Assembly (NCBI GenBank): GCA_039809345.1
Contig: JBDHUW010000010.1
Span: forward strand, 1 to 41,074
From: JBDHUW01 sp039809345
GTDB taxonomy: Bacteria; Patescibacteriota; Gracilibacteria; Absconditabacterales; Absconditicoccaceae
Direction of reading: 5' to 3'
DNA length: 41,074 bases
A model generated the notes under the pieces. It did not search any database. It was not told the DNA's origin and worked only from the letters and a program-made list of their open reading frames with translations. This document shows positions 39,481 through 41,074 of the stretch, piece by piece. The translations under genes and the position numbers were made by a program. The first letter of the stretch is position 1. Each line of letters opens with the position of its first letter.

Positions 39481-39978
39481 CTATAATGTCTTGATGTAAT
39501 CCAATACTGCCTTGGCATGTCAGACGGCAGATACATTTTCTCGCTTATAGAGAATTGTACCTTTATTGTCAAGTAAATACGTATTCCTTGATACTCACAT
39601 ATATTTTCTACCCATAAATTTTTTCTCTCAGCATGCGTTGAATTGTTGTGCAAGTGTGGTATCTGTGTCTGCAAGGAGTCAAATAGTCAGTCACTGTTTT
39701 TGTTGAAATCAGCAGTGTGATTTACTACTGTCTTTGCTTACTCATATGATTTGTGCACCTGCAGTTTTGAATTCCTCTGCGAGAGTACTGAAATCCTTAG
39801 CTTCAATAGTACATCCAGGAGTATTGTCCTTTGGATAGAAATAGAGTACTGTGTATGAACTATTTTCAAGCAAAGCTTCTAGGTTTGTATCTATAATTTC
39901 TCAGGTTGGTTGTACATATTCCATATTGGGAAGGATATCATTGTAAAATTTATAGTGGAGTTTCGCTATATCAACCAT
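39481..39978 (-). CDS. bcp: Thioredoxin-dependent peroxiredoxin Bcp/PrxQ
   Basis: 165 aa. Reduces hydrogen peroxide and organic hydroperoxides with thioredoxin. The active site is YFYPKDNTPGCTIEAKDFS, with the peroxidatic Cys in TPGCT; PrxQ proteins often have a second Cys five residues later, here replaced by Ala (CTIEA). Other family marks are IIGVSKDSSKSHCGF, LLADTDTTLAQQF and RNTYLLDNKGTI. The Cys in SHCGF or in NACGEK might resolve instead. UGA glycines include GVSKD and ACGEK. The start overlaps the end of the upstream pilin-like gene by 29 nt, so translation is coupled. Stop TAG. Confidence 0.93.
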
Positions 39979-40351
39979 TCATATTTCCTCATTCTAGGTT
40001 CCACCAGTTTCCTCAATTTGTATAATCACCAGCTCTCATAATTTTTTTCCCCAAATCGATAGCTCTATCAAGGATAGCTTTAGCAGAGTAGGCTTCAGGT
40101 CCTTTAGTTCAGATTGCACCAAATACATATGGGAAAAGAAACAACAACAAAACCGTGATAATCATTCATATCACAGTGTATCTAATTCAATCTGTCACTT
40201 TTTTGAGCTTATCAGTTTCTCAATTTGAGAAAATGAAAAGAAATATAGAACGGAATATAGAGTATATTGTTCACAAAAAAATCAATATAACGAGAATCGC
40301 AAGAATCGTCAGTATAATATCTTCAACACTAGTATATCAACCGTCAAACAT
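39950..40351 (-). CDS. Small two-segment membrane protein, TrbC/pilin-like
   Basis: 133 aa: MFDGGYTSVEDIILTILAILVILIFLG begins the first segment, a charged linker follows (NGETDKLKKVTDGIRY), then TVIGMIITVLLLFLFPYVFGAIG, then a soluble Gly/Asn-rich tail (YTNGGNWWNLEGGNMNGGYSE). A two-segment hairpin with a basic cytosolic loop is the layout of VirB2/TrbC-type pilins, and a similar unit seems to be repeated in the 29130-30065 protein. This is inference from topology. Many glycines are UGA, including four in the tail. It overlaps bcp by 29 nt. Confidence 0.7.
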
Positions 40352-40416
40352 TGTAAGAAAATGAATATAAATAGTTTGCAACGTATCTTGTGTGAGACCT
40401 ACTATACAAAAAACGC

Positions 40417-40710
40417 CTATTTATCTTTTTTTGGCTTTCTTACTGTGTTTTTGATAACTACAAATTTTTTGAATACATCATTTTTAGTATGAGTATGCAG
40501 CAATTTTGCCAATCTTTCTGATGGTTGTGCTCCAGTAGCTACAAGTTCTGCGCATCTATCAGCGTTCACTTCCATCTTGTGATTCAATGGATTGTATCGC
40601 CCTAGTACTTCCTTGTATCCAGCTTGTACTGGCTTGGTGTGTTCAGTAAGAACAATTCTAAAAAACGCTGCTTTTTTTCTTCAAGTTCTTGCGAGTCTAA
40701 GTGCTAACAT
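40417..40710 (-). CDS. rpsP: 30S ribosomal protein S16
   Basis: 97 aa, MLALRLARTGRKKAAFFRIVL, with the family's FRIV and EVLGRYNPLNH blocks and a tail of Lys residues. It binds 16S rRNA early in 30S assembly. The Gly of RTGRKK, invariant in S16, is UGA. Stop TAG. It follows rpmG with a 46-nt gap. Confidence 0.97.
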
Positions 40711-40756
40711 TTGTATGTATAACAATAAATAGTAAAATGAGGAAGACGGATAAGTC

Positions 40757-40933
40757 TTATTTTAACTTTTCTTTTGCTTTGTGGATAGTGTGTTTTCTAA
40801 GTTGTGGACAGTACTTCTTAACTTCCAACTTAGGATCGTTTAATTTGTTCACAGATACAACATAGTTTTGTGCACCAGTTTCAGTACATATGAGACCAAC
40901 CAAGATTCTTGCTCATTTCTTTTTCTTTGCCAT
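40757..40933 (-). CDS. rpmG: 50S ribosomal protein L33
   Basis: 58 aa, MAKKKKGARILVGLICTETGAQNYV, ending HTIHKAKEKLK. A zinc-binding L33 would have CxxC pairs; here only ICTET and KYCPQL cysteines remain, so it is a zinc-free type. One UGA glycine at position 7. It lies 57 nt after the tRNA-Ser gene on the same strand, so a common transcript with rpsP is likely. Stop TAA. Confidence 0.95.
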
Positions 40934-40990
40934 GATAGTTATATGATTATTGGGACATAAAAACTTTTTAGTATAGGTAAGTATCAATTC

Positions 40991-41074
40991 GGTGAGGGCG
41001 GGATTCGAACCCGCGGTACCGTTAGGTACGACTCGTTAGCAGTGAGCTGACTTCGACCACTCATCCACCTCACC
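40991..41074 (-). tRNA. tRNA-Ser(GCU)
   Basis: 84 nt, ending exactly at the window edge. Acceptor stem GGTGAGG / CCTCACC, anticodon GCT at 41038-41040 (minus), a long variable arm (class II) built on GGTACC-type pairing, and a T arm GCGGG-TTCGAAT-CCCGC. The 3' CCA is not encoded. The anticodon stem has one A-C mismatch next to the loop. Confidence 0.93.

Noticed and set aside
1..41074. CRISPR array, rRNA genes, prophage or integrase
   Set aside because: No regularly spaced direct repeats, no rRNA sequence and no phage structural or integrase genes were seen on either strand.

Overview
The window belongs to a bacterium that reads UGA as glycine (translation table 25), the hallmark of the Gracilibacteria/Absconditabacteria (BD1-5/SR1) branch of the Patescibacteria (CPR). 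In nearly every long gene the reading frame is crossed by TGA exactly where the protein family has glycine: EF-G (NKIDKI-G-ADF), CTP synthase (both glycines around the glutaminase cysteine, GICLGLQ), RecG (first glycine of the P-loop), RecJ, the VirB4 P-loop, prepilin peptidase (FGIGD) and even the IS30 transposase. Tryptophan stays TGG and all native genes end in TAA or TAG. The coordinates below use this code. Under the standard code most of these genes would look shattered.

Layout, left to right. 93-1943 (minus): asnS followed by a small antitoxin and a Doc/Fic toxin. 2064-2558: a Bacteroidetes-style lipoprotein gene. 2829-10292 (minus): a two-gene envelope operon, a 1,937-aa alpha-2-macroglobulin-like protein and a PBP1C-like bifunctional peptidoglycan synthase. 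10437-11369 (plus): an RRM RNA-binding protein and a hicB-hicA toxin-antitoxin pair. 11373-13167 (minus): an RlmL-type rRNA methyltransferase and a LysE-type exporter. 13214-14247: an IS30 element. 14361-15977: pyrG. 16004-20019 (minus): three envelope or secreted proteins, including a CapA-like metallophosphatase. 20181-21770: a large coiled-coil membrane protein with no UGA glycine, probably imported. 22194-24302: recG. 24788-26491: recJ, tail to tail with prepilin peptidase. 27358-28686: O-antigen ligase/polymerase. 29130-33047 (minus): a compact type IV secretion-like operon (VirB4 ATPase plus two polytopic membrane proteins). 33413-35857: gatC-fusA. 35896-36913: two unknown genes. 36985-37809: a free-standing AsxRS-like catalytic core. 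37978-38855: a frameshifted unknown gene. 38862-40351: a membrane protein, the peroxiredoxin Bcp and a pilin-like membrane protein. 40417-41074: rpsP, rpmG and tRNA-Ser(GCU).

The gene content (large surface protein, type IV pilus and secretion parts, O-antigen ligase, several toxin-antitoxin pairs, sparse metabolism) fits a host-attached or predatory CPR bacterium. That lifestyle is inference from known relatives.

Three genes stand apart because they contain no UGA glycine. The 529-aa membrane protein and the lipoprotein look like acquisitions from a standard-code donor. The lipoprotein ends in tandem TGA TGA, and a third gene (28740-29108) has its only early end at a TGA inside an intrinsic terminator. 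In this host these TGA codons should not stop translation, which raises a real question about how the genes are expressed. Many promoter-like sites picked by eye share a 16-nt spacer between a TTGnnn and a TAnnnT box.
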